Assembly: GCA_041402005.1 (NCBI GenBank)
Contig: JAWKTB010000006.1
Coordinates: 124,001 to 188,000 of the forward strand
Reading direction: 5' to 3'
From: JAJRXR01 sp041402005
GTDB taxonomy: Bacteria; Planctomycetota; Phycisphaerae; Phycisphaerales; UBA1924
Length of the DNA: 64,000 nt
This document shows positions 25,109-34,073 of this stretch, piece after piece (the first letter of the stretch is position 1; each line of letters starts with the position of its first letter). Position numbers and translations under genes: made by a program. The notes beneath the pieces were generated by a model. That model worked only from the letters and a program-made list of their open reading frames with translations, did not search any database and was not told the DNA's origin.

Positions 25109-26371
25109 TCAAAGTTTCCCGCGCGCCCTGGGCCTCAGCAAGCGAGGGGCCGAGAACCCGAACAAAATAGCAACGACCAGAGTGAGGGCGACCATCGCGG
25201 TCTCGTACTGGATGAGACCCGTCGAGGCGAGGGCGACGGCGCCCAGGCCGCACAACGGGCCGAGCGTGTAGCCCAGCCCGATGAAGGCCTCGTGGGCGCC
25301 ACCCGAGTCCACGTCGTCGGAGTCGCCCGCCTCCATCGCGTAGAAGATCGCCCCCGAGTAGACCGTCGCGCCGCCGAACCCGAACACGACGAGCGAGACA
25401 ATGAGCAGGGTGACGCCGGTGTCCGGCGAGGGCGCCAGCGGGGCGAGGACACCCGCGATGAACCCGGTCGCGAGCAGGACCGCGCCGAGGATTGGCATGG
25501 CGCGCCGCCCGTGCCAGCCGTGCCAGCGTTCGAAGAGCCCGAAGCCGAGGAAGCGGGCGACGAAGTACGTGCTCCCGATCAGTGGTTTCCATGAGGGGTC
25601 GGTGTCGAGGGTGGCGAGGGCGGCGGGGAGCTGGGGTAGCAGCGCGGTCTTGAGCAAGTAACTCAATGGCAGCAGCACCCGGAACCACGCGAGAAGCTCG
25701 ACCGAGCGCCGGCGGGACTCGGGCGTCAGATCGGAGTGGTGGTGCTCGCGCGGGGCGGGATCGCGCGGGAACCAGACGAGAAGCCCGGCGCCGATCACGT
25801 GCGAGGCGCCCACACCCAGCAGCACGAGCGTCGCGTGCTCCTTGACGAGCGGGCCCATGAGCCACAGCGCGACGATGGTGGCGCTGGACCACGCGAGGTT
25901 GAAGCGTCCCATCGCGGATCGGAGCTGGCGGTCGTGGCGTCCGCCCGAGACGTACGCCTCGCAGACGGGCCAGAGGACGCCGCTCGCGATGGCGAAGAGC
26001 ACGATGAGGACCCAGAACGTCCACGCGGGGGTGGCGCCCTGCCCACTGAGCCAGGCGCCGACCGAGGGCATCACGCACGCCGCGGCGACGAGGACGGCGC
26101 TGGCGCCGAGGGCGCCCCGGGTGGTGATCCAGGACCGCCTCTGGGCGGCGCGTCGGATCCCGCGTCCGGAGGAGGAAGCGACGCCGACATAGACCGCGCC
26201 GAAGAGGATGGCGAGGCAGAAGTTCAGCGCCGCGCCGTACCCGAGGGCGGATTCGGCGAGAAAGTAGACGCCGTTCGTGATCGCGCCCGTGCCCAGGCTG
26301 GCGAGGAAGGCGAAGGCGAGAACACCCGGGAGCGGCGCGAGGGGGGAGGGGGTCGCTCGGGACGTTGCCAT
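25109..26371 (-). CDS. major facilitator superfamily transporter
   Basis: A 420-residue protein with about 12 predicted transmembrane helices (for example FWVLIVLFAIASGVLWPVCE and TLLIVSLVVFGFGGATVYSG) split by a charged central loop (PRDPAPREHHHSDLTPESRR), the 6+6 MFS layout. The MFS GxxxDRxGRR-like loop is weak (SGRGIRRAAQRRS). The substrate cannot be told. The 220-bp gap to the protease gene shows no recognisable feature. Confidence 0.75.
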   Translation of the reverse strand: MATSRATPSPLAPLPGVLAFAFLASLGTGAITNGVYFLAESALGYGAALNFCLAILFGAVYVGVASSSGRGIRRAAQRRSWITTRGALGASAVLVAAACVMPSVGAWLSGQGATPAWTFWVLIVLFAIASGVLWPVCEAYVSGGRHDRQLRSAMGRFNLAWSSATIVALWLMGPLVKEHATLVLLGVGASHVIGAGLLVWFPRDPAPREHHHSDLTPESRRRSVELLAWFRVLLPLSYLLKTALLPQLPAALATLDTDPSWKPLIGSTYFVARFLGFGLFERWHGWHGRRAMPILGAVLLATGFIAGVLAPLAPSPDTGVTLLIVSLVVFGFGGATVYSGAIFYAMEAGDSDDVDSGGAHEAFIGLGYTLGPLCGLGAVALASTGLIQYETAMVALTLVVAILFGFSAPRLLRPRARGKL

Positions 26372-26409
26372 GCCTGGGGGGCGATCGTAGACTCCCGCGT
26401 TCGAGCGCG

Positions 26410-26483
26410 TGCCCGTAGCTCAATTGGATAGAGCGCTGGCCTCCGAAGCCAGAGGTTTTGGGTTCGAGTCCCGACGGGCATAT
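26410..26483 (+). tRNA. tRNA-Arg (anticodon CCG)
   Basis: 74-nt cloverleaf: acceptor GTGCCCG / CGGGCAT with a G1-U72 wobble, D-stem GCTC/GAGC, anticodon stem CTGGC/GCCAG around loop CTCCGAA, T-stem TTGGG/CCCGA around TTCGAGT, discriminator A. The anticodon is CCG. No CCA is encoded. Confidence 0.93.
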
Positions 26484-26580
26484 TTTCGACCGCGGCGTGA
26501 TCCCACCCCGCCGGCGACGCCGATGAACCCCCAGGGCGGCGCGGCGTATCACGAATCGATCACAGACAGGAGGACGCACG

Positions 26581-27429
26581 ATGGCGTCACCATTTGCCAG
26601 GCTGACCACGCTCGCGATCTTCGGCGCGATGATGGGCGCCGCCCCGGCCCACGCGCAGGACACGACGCCCCCGCTCGGTTCCGAGAGCGGCGGGACGACA
26701 CCCATCCTGACCGAGGACGCGCCCAAGTCCGACCTGCCCACCGCGGAGGACCTCTTCGAGCGTCACATCGCGGCCGCCGGCGGGCACGACAAGATCTATG
26801 CGCAGAAGAACCGGCGGATCATCGGGGTCTTCGAGGGCCCGCCCTTCAAGTTCCCCGCGCGCCTTACCACCTGGCTCGAGGCCCCGGACAAGCTCCGCTC
26901 GCACATCGCCGAGCCCGCCGGACGCTCGATCGACATCGGGTACGACGGCAAGACGGCCTGGCGCCAGATGGAGGACGGGCCGGTCGTCATCCTGGACGAG
27001 TCGGCCGCCGCCAACCTCCGCGACGCCGCCGACTTCTACGGGCAGGCCAACTACAAGAACAGGTACATGAGCATCAAGACCATCGGGGTCGGCCAGTTGC
27101 TGGGACGCTCCGTCTACATCGTCCGGGCGGTGTGGCCCTCGGGCGTCGCCGAGCAGGTCATCTTCGACCGCGACAGCGGGTACTACGTGGGCGTGCAGTA
27201 CTCGATCCCGACCAAGGAGGGCTCCGAGGTCCAGATCCTGACGGTCGTCGACGCGTACGAGGACTTCGGCGGGGCGAAGTACCCGACCAAGATCACGCAG
27301 ATGACGCCCGAGGGGAAGGTCCTGGCCAAGTACGAGTACCGTAACGTCCGCGTCGATGTCGACGACGGGTTCGACGATTACTCGCCGCCGGCGGACGCGG
27401 TCAAGAAGACCGACGCGTCGGGCGGCTGA
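26581..27429 (+). CDS. secreted protein, LolA-like/outer-membrane lipoprotein-sorting fold
   Basis: A 282-residue protein with a Sec signal peptide (LAIFGAMMGAAPAHAQD). The mature part opens with TAEDLFERHIAAAGGHDKI, a pattern typical of LolA/LppX-type beta-sheet proteins (DUF-type outer membrane lipoprotein-sorting), followed by strands such as LTTWLEAPDKLRSHIAEPAG and VQILTVVDAYEDFGGAKYPT. It is probably periplasmic; the lipid or lipoprotein ligand is not known. It is convergent with nth. Confidence 0.6.
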   Translation: MASPFARLTTLAIFGAMMGAAPAHAQDTTPPLGSESGGTTPILTEDAPKSDLPTAEDLFERHIAAAGGHDKIYAQKNRRIIGVFEGPPFKFPARLTTWLEAPDKLRSHIAEPAGRSIDIGYDGKTAWRQMEDGPVVILDESAAANLRDAADFYGQANYKNRYMSIKTIGVGQLLGRSVYIVRAVWPSGVAEQVIFDRDSGYYVGVQYSIPTKEGSEVQILTVVDAYEDFGGAKYPTKITQMTPEGKVLAKYEYRNVRVDVDDGFDDYSPPADAVKKTDASGG

Positions 27430-27458
27430 GCGGATCCGATCGAACGGGCGCCGTCGTC

Positions 27459-28211
27459 TCAAGGGCAACGGACGCCGAAGGTCTTGCAGATCGGGTGGGT
27501 GTGCGGGGCGGAGCCGCGAGCGGGGCACGCCCTTCGCCCATGCCAGATGAGCTGGTGGCTCAGCGTGCACCACTTGGCCCTGGGGAAGAGCGCCATCAGC
27601 TTCTTCTCGATCTTCTTGGGGTCGTCCTTCTCCGCCTTGGTCACGAGATCGAAGCGCCAGGCGAGGCGCTGGATGTGCGTGTCGACGACGAAGCCGTCGT
27701 TGATGCCGAAGGCGTTGCCGAGGACGACGTTCGCGGTCTTGCGCGCGACGCCCCGGAGCTTGAGCAGTTCGTCCATGGTCTGCGGGACCTTGCCCCCGTG
27801 CTCCTCGGCGACCGCCTTCATCGCCTCGCGCACCGACTTGGCCTTGGACCGGAAGAAGCCGAGCGTCTTGATGTAGGGCTCGATCTGCGCGGGCGTCGCC
27901 TTCGCGAAGGCGGCGGGGGTCGGGAACTTCTTGAAGAGCGCGGGCGTCGCCTTGTTGACGCCGACGTCCGTCGTCTGCGCAGACAAGATCGTCGCGACCA
28001 GCAGCTCGTGGGGCGATGCGTAGTCCAGCTCGCAGTGGGCGTCGGGGTAGTGCTTGGCCAGGGCAGTCGCGAGCCGGGCGGCGCGTCGCTTGGCCTCGGG
28101 CGCGACCTTCGGCAGCTCGAACGGGATGTCTCGCAGGCCGGGCGGGTTCGAGGGCGTCAGCGCCTCCCGCCCCGCCTTGGTCTTGCGTGCGGCGCCCTTC
28201 GCGGCGGTCAT
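27459..28211 (-). CDS. nth: endonuclease III, with an atypical Fe-S cysteine tail
   Basis: Bifunctional DNA glycosylase/AP lyase for oxidised pyrimidines. The helix-hairpin-helix LKLRGVARKTANVVL with the catalytic lysine and the aspartate in VVDTHIQRLAWR are intact. The C-terminus departs from the family: the canonical four cysteines (C-x6-C-x2-C-x5-C) are replaced by RAC, PIC and VRC separated by 12 and 6 residues, ending two residues from the stop. The start overlaps the stop of the DUF4149-like gene (ATGA). Confidence 0.9.
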   Translation of the reverse strand: MTAAKGAARKTKAGREALTPSNPPGLRDIPFELPKVAPEAKRRAARLATALAKHYPDAHCELDYASPHELLVATILSAQTTDVGVNKATPALFKKFPTPAAFAKATPAQIEPYIKTLGFFRSKAKSVREAMKAVAEEHGGKVPQTMDELLKLRGVARKTANVVLGNAFGINDGFVVDTHIQRLAWRFDLVTKAEKDDPKKIEKKLMALFPRAKWCTLSHQLIWHGRRACPARGSAPHTHPICKTFGVRCP

Positions 28212-28849
28212 GAACGCGATCCCCTCGCCAGGGCCGGCTCCTCAAGCTCGCTCCTCCGGGCTCGCGCCGGGGCTTCGCGGCGCGCGCTCCCGGTCACGCT
28301 CCAGAGGCCCGAGATGAACACGACGAGCACGCCGATGGTCACGACGGCGAATGAGTTGGTCGCCGCGGGGTGGTCGGCGTCGAAGGCCAGGCGGAACGTC
28401 TCGGCGGTCTCGTTCTCACCCGCCGCCGCGGCGGCGTAGAACGCCCGCAGATTCTCGCTCATCCGGGGCGTCAGAATCAACATGTAGTAGCTCAGCGCAC
28501 TGAGCGCCAGCATGAGCGCGATCAGACGAACGGCGCCCACGATCGAGCGCAACGGCATCTTGTACGCCGCGATCAGTGCGATCATCGACCCCAGGCAGAC
28601 CAGGGCGGCGACGAACTGCGTCACGTCCGTGAGCTTGAAGACCTCGTTCTGGATGTAGCCAGCCGCCAGGCGGGCGTGGTCGCCAGTGTAGGTGTCGAAC
28701 GCGCCCAGGTGGGGGGAGAGCCTGGGCGTGGTCTTGAAGATGATCGCGGCAACGCCGCCGCTCATGAACAGCACGCCCAGCCAGATCCCGGCGGCGGCGA
28801 GGTGGATCGTCTCGCAGAGGCGGTGTCCGGTCGAGCGTGGGGGCGCCAT
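28208..28849 (-). CDS. DUF4149-like four-helix membrane protein
   Basis: A 213-residue membrane protein with helices at CETIHLAAAGIWLGVLFMSGG, QFVAALVCLGSMIALIAAY, GAVRLIALMLALSALSYYML and FAVVTIGVLVVFISGLWSV, matching the DUF4149/TMEM205-like plan (His/Trp in helix 1). The ATG at 28849 was chosen because hydrophobic homology-like sequence starts there. It is co-translated with nth. The function is unknown. Confidence 0.6.
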   Translation of the reverse strand: MAPPRSTGHRLCETIHLAAAGIWLGVLFMSGGVAAIIFKTTPRLSPHLGAFDTYTGDHARLAAGYIQNEVFKLTDVTQFVAALVCLGSMIALIAAYKMPLRSIVGAVRLIALMLALSALSYYMLILTPRMSENLRAFYAAAAAGENETAETFRLAFDADHPAATNSFAVVTIGVLVVFISGLWSVTGSARREAPARARRSELEEPALARGSRS

Positions 28850-28904
28850 CCCGGGATCGTAGTGGCGCCGGGCGACACGCGCCGTTCGCGGATACAACTC
28901 CCGC

Positions 28905-29687
28905 ATGTCGGAAGCGTTCCTGACGAGCGTCTCGCTGGCCGGGCTTGATGATGCGCCCGGGCGTCCATGGTCCGGGGGCGCGAGGGCGGCGATCGCGTGG
29001 GGCGGGACGCTGTCCGTGAGAGGTGTCCGCCTCGACGCCGCGGCGGCGGGCGTCCGGGCTCGTGACCTCGACCGATCCGCCAGACGCGACCTGGCGGCGC
29101 TGCTGCGGCGCACCGAGCGAAGCCTGGGCGGCCTCGACCTCTGGATCCCCCCGACGCACTTTGCCGACGCGTCCCGCGTGGACCGCGCGGTGGCGGCGAC
29201 ACTCGGCGCCATCGAGCTGGCGGGGGACCTCGCCGCGCTCGTCGGGGGCGCGAGCCGACGCTCGGTCTCGGTCATCCTCCCGGGCGAGGTTGACCCCACG
29301 GTTGTCGGGTCGATCGCCGCTGCGGCAGAGATCGCGGGGGTCGTTGTTGCCGATCACGCGTGGCCTTGCGCTGAAGAACGTTCCGCGGGCATCGGCGTCG
29401 GCGTCGATCCGGCGACGGTGCTGCTCGCCGGCGGCGATCCTTCCGAGGCTGTCTCGAGACTCGGCGGTCGAGTCGTCGTCGCGCGGCTGAGCGATGCGAA
29501 CGCCCAGGGGCGATGCCTGCCGGGCGACGCCGCCGGACGGCTTGACATGGTCGCGTACAGCGTCGCGATCGCGACGGGCGGCGCCGACCCCGAGATCGTC
29601 GTCGATCTGCGGGGTCTGCCCCGACAAGATCGGGCCGCCACACGCATCATCGAGGCGTGGCGCGAGACGCTGCCGAGAACGTCTTAG
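28905..29687 (+). CDS. sugar phosphate isomerase/epimerase-like TIM-barrel protein
   Basis: A 260-residue protein with alternating strand/helix pattern consistent with a xylose-isomerase-like (AP endonuclease 2) TIM barrel: an early strand VRGVRLDAAAAGV, GLDLWIPPTHF, and a late VVVARLSDANAQGRCLPGDA resembling the metal-site HLSDN...H.PPG segment of the family. Metal ligands are poorly conserved, so it may be inactive or divergent. The promoter region is shared with the divergent DUF4149-like gene. Confidence 0.5.
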   Translation: MSEAFLTSVSLAGLDDAPGRPWSGGARAAIAWGGTLSVRGVRLDAAAAGVRARDLDRSARRDLAALLRRTERSLGGLDLWIPPTHFADASRVDRAVAATLGAIELAGDLAALVGGASRRSVSVILPGEVDPTVVGSIAAAAEIAGVVVADHAWPCAEERSAGIGVGVDPATVLLAGGDPSEAVSRLGGRVVVARLSDANAQGRCLPGDAAGRLDMVAYSVAIATGGADPEIVVDLRGLPRQDRAATRIIEAWRETLPRTS

Positions 29688-30172
29688 ACGGGTGACGCCA
29701 GCGTGAACGCGACCGCCTCGGTGTCGGCACGCAAGTAGAGCGGGTGCTTCGGGTGGCCCGCGGCGGTCACGCCCAGGCAGACCGGCTCGCACAAGTTCGC
29801 CAGCATCATGCCGACGGCGGCTCCCCGCCCGCGCAGCTCGCCGTGCGTCCCCCAGCCGGCGACCACGAGGTCCGAGCGTCTGACCGCCCTTCGGATCGCC
29901 TTGTCGTTCTCGCCGCCCACGGGGTCTTCGTGTCCGCGGAGAGCGGCGGGGTCGGTCGATCGCAGCGCGAAGATGTTGACTACCTCCATCGCTGCGAACC
30001 CCCATCGCTGGGCGAAGCCGAGGCAGCGCGTCAGCGTGGGATCGAGCACGAACTCGTCGGCGGTGGAGGGGTTGAGGAGGCAGAAGCAGACGCGACGCCC
30101 GCCCGACGCCCAGCGCCGGTGCAGCGTGTAGCGATACGCCCTGGTTTCGTCGAAGGTCGCCCAGCCTCGCAC
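29684..30172 (-). CDS. DUF1643 family protein
   Basis: A 162-residue protein with the family's opening YRYTLHRRWASG, the strongly conserved LLNPSTADEFVLDPTLTRC and WGFAAMEVVNIFALRSTDP, and AGWGTHG. DUF1643 proteins are found widely and in some phage genomes; the biochemical role is not established. It overlaps the convergent neighbour's 3' end by 4 bp. Confidence 0.85.
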   Translation of the reverse strand: MRGWATFDETRAYRYTLHRRWASGGRRVCFCLLNPSTADEFVLDPTLTRCLGFAQRWGFAAMEVVNIFALRSTDPAALRGHEDPVGGENDKAIRRAVRRSDLVVAGWGTHGELRGRGAAVGMMLANLCEPVCLGVTAAGHPKHPLYLRADTEAVAFTLASPV

Positions 30173-30200
30173 GGGGGTGTTATACCCGATCTTGCCGGTG

Positions 30201-30221
30201 GGACAGGCTTCCAGCCTGTCC
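30201..30221. repeat. perfect 9-bp stem hairpin downstream of yebC (REP-like or terminator)
   Basis: GGACAGGCT and AGCCTGTCC around a 3-nt loop, immediately after the yebC stop. There is no T-tract on the minus strand, so an intergenic palindromic repeat is at least as likely as a terminator. Confidence 0.7.
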
Positions 30222-30226
30222 TTGCT

Positions 30227-30994
30227 CTACTCGATCCCCGCCAGCTCCTCGTCCGCGATCGAGGCGTTCGTGTACACCTTCTGCACGTCGTCGTTGTCCT
30301 CGAGCGCGTCGATCAGGTTCATCAGCTTGCGGACGTCCTCGCCCGTCACCTCGACGGTGTTGGACGGGATCTTGGAGACCTCGGCGTCCTCGATCGGCAC
30401 GCCCGCCTGCTCGAGCGAGTCCTTCACGCTCAAAAACTCAGTCGGGGGGGTGAGCACGGTCCAGAAGCCGGGCTCGGCGTCGGTCGGGTCCTCGGGCGCC
30501 TGGATGTCGTCGGCGCCGGCTTCGACCGCCCTTTCCATCAGGTCCTCCTCGCCGATCTTGTCGGCGGGGATGACGATCTTGCCCTTCGTGTCGAACATGA
30601 ACGCGACGGCGCCCGCCGAGCCCAGGTTCCCGCCGCCCTTGTTGAAGATGTTGCGGACGTCCGAGACGGTCCGGGTCTTGTTGTCGGTCAGGGCGTCGAC
30701 GATGATCGCGACGCCGCCGGGGCCGTAGCCCTCGTAGGTAATCGTGGCGAAGTCCTCGCCGCCCGAGGCGCCCGCACCCTTCTCGATGGCGCGCTTGATC
30801 GTGTCCTTGGGCATGTTGGCGTACTTGGCCTCATCGATCGCGTAGCGGAGCGTGAGGTTGGTGTCGGGGTCGGGCCCGCCCTGGCGCGCCGCGGCCATGA
30901 TGGCCTTGGAGCACTTGGACCACATCTTCCCCTTCTTCTTGTCCTGCCGCTCCTTGCGGTGCTTGATGTTCGCCCATTTGCTGTGTCCGGCCAT
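30227..30994 (-). CDS. yebC: YebC/PmpR-TACO1 family protein
   Basis: A 255-residue protein with the diagnostic start MAGHSKWANIKHRKERQDKK, the RAIEKGAG and YEGYGPGGVAIIVDALTDN motifs and the acidic C-terminal domain. Family members act as translational activators that relieve ribosome stalling and/or as DNA-binding regulators. The start at 30994 is fixed by the conserved N-terminus. Confidence 0.95.
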   Translation of the reverse strand: MAGHSKWANIKHRKERQDKKKGKMWSKCSKAIMAAARQGGPDPDTNLTLRYAIDEAKYANMPKDTIKRAIEKGAGASGGEDFATITYEGYGPGGVAIIVDALTDNKTRTVSDVRNIFNKGGGNLGSAGAVAFMFDTKGKIVIPADKIGEEDLMERAVEAGADDIQAPEDPTDAEPGFWTVLTPPTEFLSVKDSLEQAGVPIEDAEVSKIPSNTVEVTGEDVRKLMNLIDALEDNDDVQKVYTNASIADEELAGIE

Positions 30995-31079
30995 CTGGCG
31001 AAACTCCTCGCTGATCGTCACCGACGCCTCGGCGCCGCCGCTGCACATTGTTGTCGTGATCAAAGCCCCGGGCGCGAGG

Positions 31080-34073
31080 CTACTCGTCGGGAGGGGGCTC
31101 GACGATCGGCGCGACCGGCGGGTCCTCGCCGGCCTGGACCGCCAGCAGCTTCGCACGCACGATGCGCCGACGCGCCTCGAAACGCCGCGCCGCCGGGCTG
31201 TCGATCCCCTGGCGCCTGACCGTGCGGATCTGGTTCCCGCCGATCTCCTCGGCGTCCAGCCAGGCCTGCTCCGCCGCCTCGCGCTGCCCGGTGCGCCACA
31301 GCGCGTCCCCCAGGTGGTCGTGGAGCGTCGCGTTCGAGTCCCCCTCTTCGAGGCTCAACGCCCGCTTGAGCAGCGTCACCGCCCCCTCGCGCCCGCCGAC
31401 ATCCTCGAACTCGCCCCGCTTGTACCGCACCCACCCGAGCGAGTCCACGATGTTCGAACTCGTCTGGTCTTGCCCGTAGGCGACCTCGATCAGCCGCTCC
31501 GCCTCGTCAAGCTCGCGTCCCTCGTCGGCGAGCATGTACCCCAGGTCGTTGTTCGACCAGGTGTGCGTCGGATCCTGCTCGAGTGCGACCCGGTACACCG
31601 ACTCCGCGACCTCGTCTCGGTCGAGGAACGAGGCGAGCGAGGCGACTTGGTAGGCGAGCTGGGCATGCACGCCCGACGCCGAGACGCCCGGAGGCGGCGC
31701 GTCGTCCCACGCGACCGGCGCCGCCTCGACCGAGCGGCCCGAAGACTCCAGGCGGTCGATGAGCACGCGCGTCGTCTGGGCGTCGCCGAACTGGGCGGCG
31801 ATCATGATCGCGTAGCTCAGCAGGTCCGTGTCCAGCTTCTCGCCCCGGAGCGCCCCCGTGATGGACAGCGCAACCGCCTCGGACGCCCGCCCGTTGGCGA
31901 TGAGCCCTTCGGCCAGCCGCTTGAAGGTCGCGGTCGTCTGTGCGTCGTCGCCGGTCTCGTCCCGCAGGGCGAGGGCGGCGAGCTGTTCGGTGGTTGCCTT
32001 CGGATTGAGAGCCGCCAGGCTCATCCGCGCGTCCTGGATCGCCTGTCCCAGGGGCACGCCGCGAGCCGCGGCCATATCCACGAGCGCGACCGCGGGGGCC
32101 GCAAGCGCCTCGTAGTCCCCCTCCTTCCACGTGCCTGGTCTGAGGGTCGCGATCGAGAGGGCGCCCACGCGCGCCAGGCGCTGACCCTGCTCGGGCGTGA
32201 GCGTGACCGACTCGGGCAGGTTCGCGCGGAGCGTCTCGACGGCTGTCTTCGAGCTCCCGCCCTCGACCTCGAGCATCGCCCGCGTCAGGGCGTCGTCGAT
32301 CGAGAGGGTCGGGTGGTCCAGGCGAGCGAGCGCCATCGCGCGGGCGCGGTCGGGGTCCTTCAACTCGCGGGCGATGATCTGCTCGCGCATCGCGGACAGC
32401 ACCGGGGAGCCGACCGCCTCGTCAACGCCCTCGAGCGTCGCGATCGCCTCGTCGGTCCGCCCGAGCGTGATGAGCACGCGGGCGAGGGCCGCGCCGATTG
32501 GCGGCGAGCCCGGACGGGCGTGCAGTCGCTCGGCGAGCCACGCCGCGGCGTCCTCGTAGGCGTGTTCCGTGCCGCTCGCGCCGGAGCCCGCCATCTGCCC
32601 CCACACGCTCAGGAGCAGCTCGTACGCGCTCGGCTCGTCGGTGTCCCGCTCGACGAGATCGCGCAGGCGACGCTCCGCTTCGTCGAGCACACCGCCTTCC
32701 GCTAAGTCACGCGCGTCGTAGAGACCCACGAGCACGCCCTCGGGCAGCCGCTCGCGCAGCGCACGCCGCACACGGGTCTCCTGCGACTCGTCGGCGAGCG
32801 GGCCGTCGGGGGAATACAGCGCGAGCTGGGCGGCGTACACACGCTCCTCGAAGGGATCCAGCTCGGAGGCGGTCTGCAGGAACAGCTCGGCGTCGCGCGG
32901 CTCGCCCCGCTGCATCGCCAGCTCGCTCGCCGCGAGAAGGCTCTCGACCTCGGGGTCCCGCTCGGTCATGACACGCTCGGCGATCTCGTACGCCTCGTCG
33001 AGGCGCTGCGCGGCGCGGAGGGCGCCAAGCAGGAGGACCGGATCGACGTCCGGCGATGAAGTGAGCCTCTTCATGGCGTCGTCCACGACATCCCAGCGTC
33101 CCGCGTCGGCGCCCGCCTCGACCAGCAGCATGTCCACAACGTTGCGAGGCGCGTTGAGATCGTTGATCGAGACGAGACGATCGAGCGCCCGCCTGGGCAG
33201 TCGCAGCTGAAGGTCGACGCCGGCGCCCAGGAGGGCGCCCTCCCAGCCGCCGACGCCGTCTAGCGCGGCGGTGATGTCGATCGGCCTCGCGTCGCCCGCG
33301 AGCAGGGCGGCGCCCCAGCGCCTCGCGTGCTCGGGACGCGCCCGGGTCAGCGTGATCGCCTCGCCGATCCGGGCGCGGACGTTCGGCGCCCGCTCGAGCA
33401 GGTCGGTCGCCGCGGCAGCGCTGGGCGAGTCGACCACGAGGTGCGCTCGGAGGAACTCCGCGCCTGGCTCTCCGCCTAGCGCGCTCGCCGCGGCTCGCGC
33501 CAACTCGGCGCGGAGCGTCGGGGAGCCAGGCTCGAAATCGGCCCGGAGCTCGAGTAGCGCCGCCGCGACGGTGGACGCAAGCGGGCGCGATCGGGACACG
33601 GATTGAAGAGCGGCGATCTCACCCCGGGTCGGTGGCGAGCGTTCGGCCCGAACCCGCCGGACGACCTCGTACGCCGCCGAAGCCGGGCGTCCCGTGCGGA
33701 CGAAGGCCAGGAGGATGCGCGGGCCCGTGACCTCTTCGGATTGGGCGCGATAGGCGTCCAGAGCGCCCTCGGAGTCGGCGGCGAGGACGAGGGCGTCGCC
33801 CGCGCTGCGCTGCAGTTCTCCCTGGCGCGCCAGGGTGCGGGCGATGTCTGTCCGCCAGGGTGAATCCGGCGTGGGCGCCGGCATCCCTCGCAATCCCTGC
33901 AAGATCGCCTCGAGCGCCGGCGCGCCGCCAGCCTTGCTCGATCGTGCCGCCTCGCCCGCGGCGATCGCCGCCAGGCTTCGCGCGCGGGCTCGAGCGTCCC
34001 AGGGCGCGAGATCGCCCCGAGCAGGCGGGCAGCGTCTCGCCGGGCGCCGCTCGTGGAGCCGACTCGAGGGCAA
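31080..34073 (-). CDS. large TPR-repeat protein, C-terminal body of a frameshifted lipoprotein
   Basis: A 997-residue frame made of tetratricopeptide-type helical repeats (for example LADEGRELDEAERLIEVAYG and HLGDALWRTGQREAAEQAWLDAEE). It lacks its own signal sequence. The N-terminal lipoprotein part lies in another frame just upstream and overlapping (to 34692), and a single-base shift near 34020-34040 joins LESAPRAAPGETLPA to RGDLAPWDARARARSLAAI. The intact gene would be about 1200 residues. The break is either a sequencing error or a true mutation. It is the last gene of the nusA-infB-rbfA operon strand. Confidence 0.75.
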   Translation of the reverse strand: MPSSRLHERRPARRCPPARGDLAPWDARARARSLAAIAAGEAARSSKAGGAPALEAILQGLRGMPAPTPDSPWRTDIARTLARQGELQRSAGDALVLAADSEGALDAYRAQSEEVTGPRILLAFVRTGRPASAAYEVVRRVRAERSPPTRGEIAALQSVSRSRPLASTVAAALLELRADFEPGSPTLRAELARAAASALGGEPGAEFLRAHLVVDSPSAAAATDLLERAPNVRARIGEAITLTRARPEHARRWGAALLAGDARPIDITAALDGVGGWEGALLGAGVDLQLRLPRRALDRLVSINDLNAPRNVVDMLLVEAGADAGRWDVVDDAMKRLTSSPDVDPVLLLGALRAAQRLDEAYEIAERVMTERDPEVESLLAASELAMQRGEPRDAELFLQTASELDPFEERVYAAQLALYSPDGPLADESQETRVRRALRERLPEGVLVGLYDARDLAEGGVLDEAERRLRDLVERDTDEPSAYELLLSVWGQMAGSGASGTEHAYEDAAAWLAERLHARPGSPPIGAALARVLITLGRTDEAIATLEGVDEAVGSPVLSAMREQIIARELKDPDRARAMALARLDHPTLSIDDALTRAMLEVEGGSSKTAVETLRANLPESVTLTPEQGQRLARVGALSIATLRPGTWKEGDYEALAAPAVALVDMAAARGVPLGQAIQDARMSLAALNPKATTEQLAALALRDETGDDAQTTATFKRLAEGLIANGRASEAVALSITGALRGEKLDTDLLSYAIMIAAQFGDAQTTRVLIDRLESSGRSVEAAPVAWDDAPPPGVSASGVHAQLAYQVASLASFLDRDEVAESVYRVALEQDPTHTWSNNDLGYMLADEGRELDEAERLIEVAYGQDQTSSNIVDSLGWVRYKRGEFEDVGGREGAVTLLKRALSLEEGDSNATLHDHLGDALWRTGQREAAEQAWLDAEEIGGNQIRTVRRQGIDSPAARRFEARRRIVRAKLLAVQAGEDPPVAPIVEPPPDE

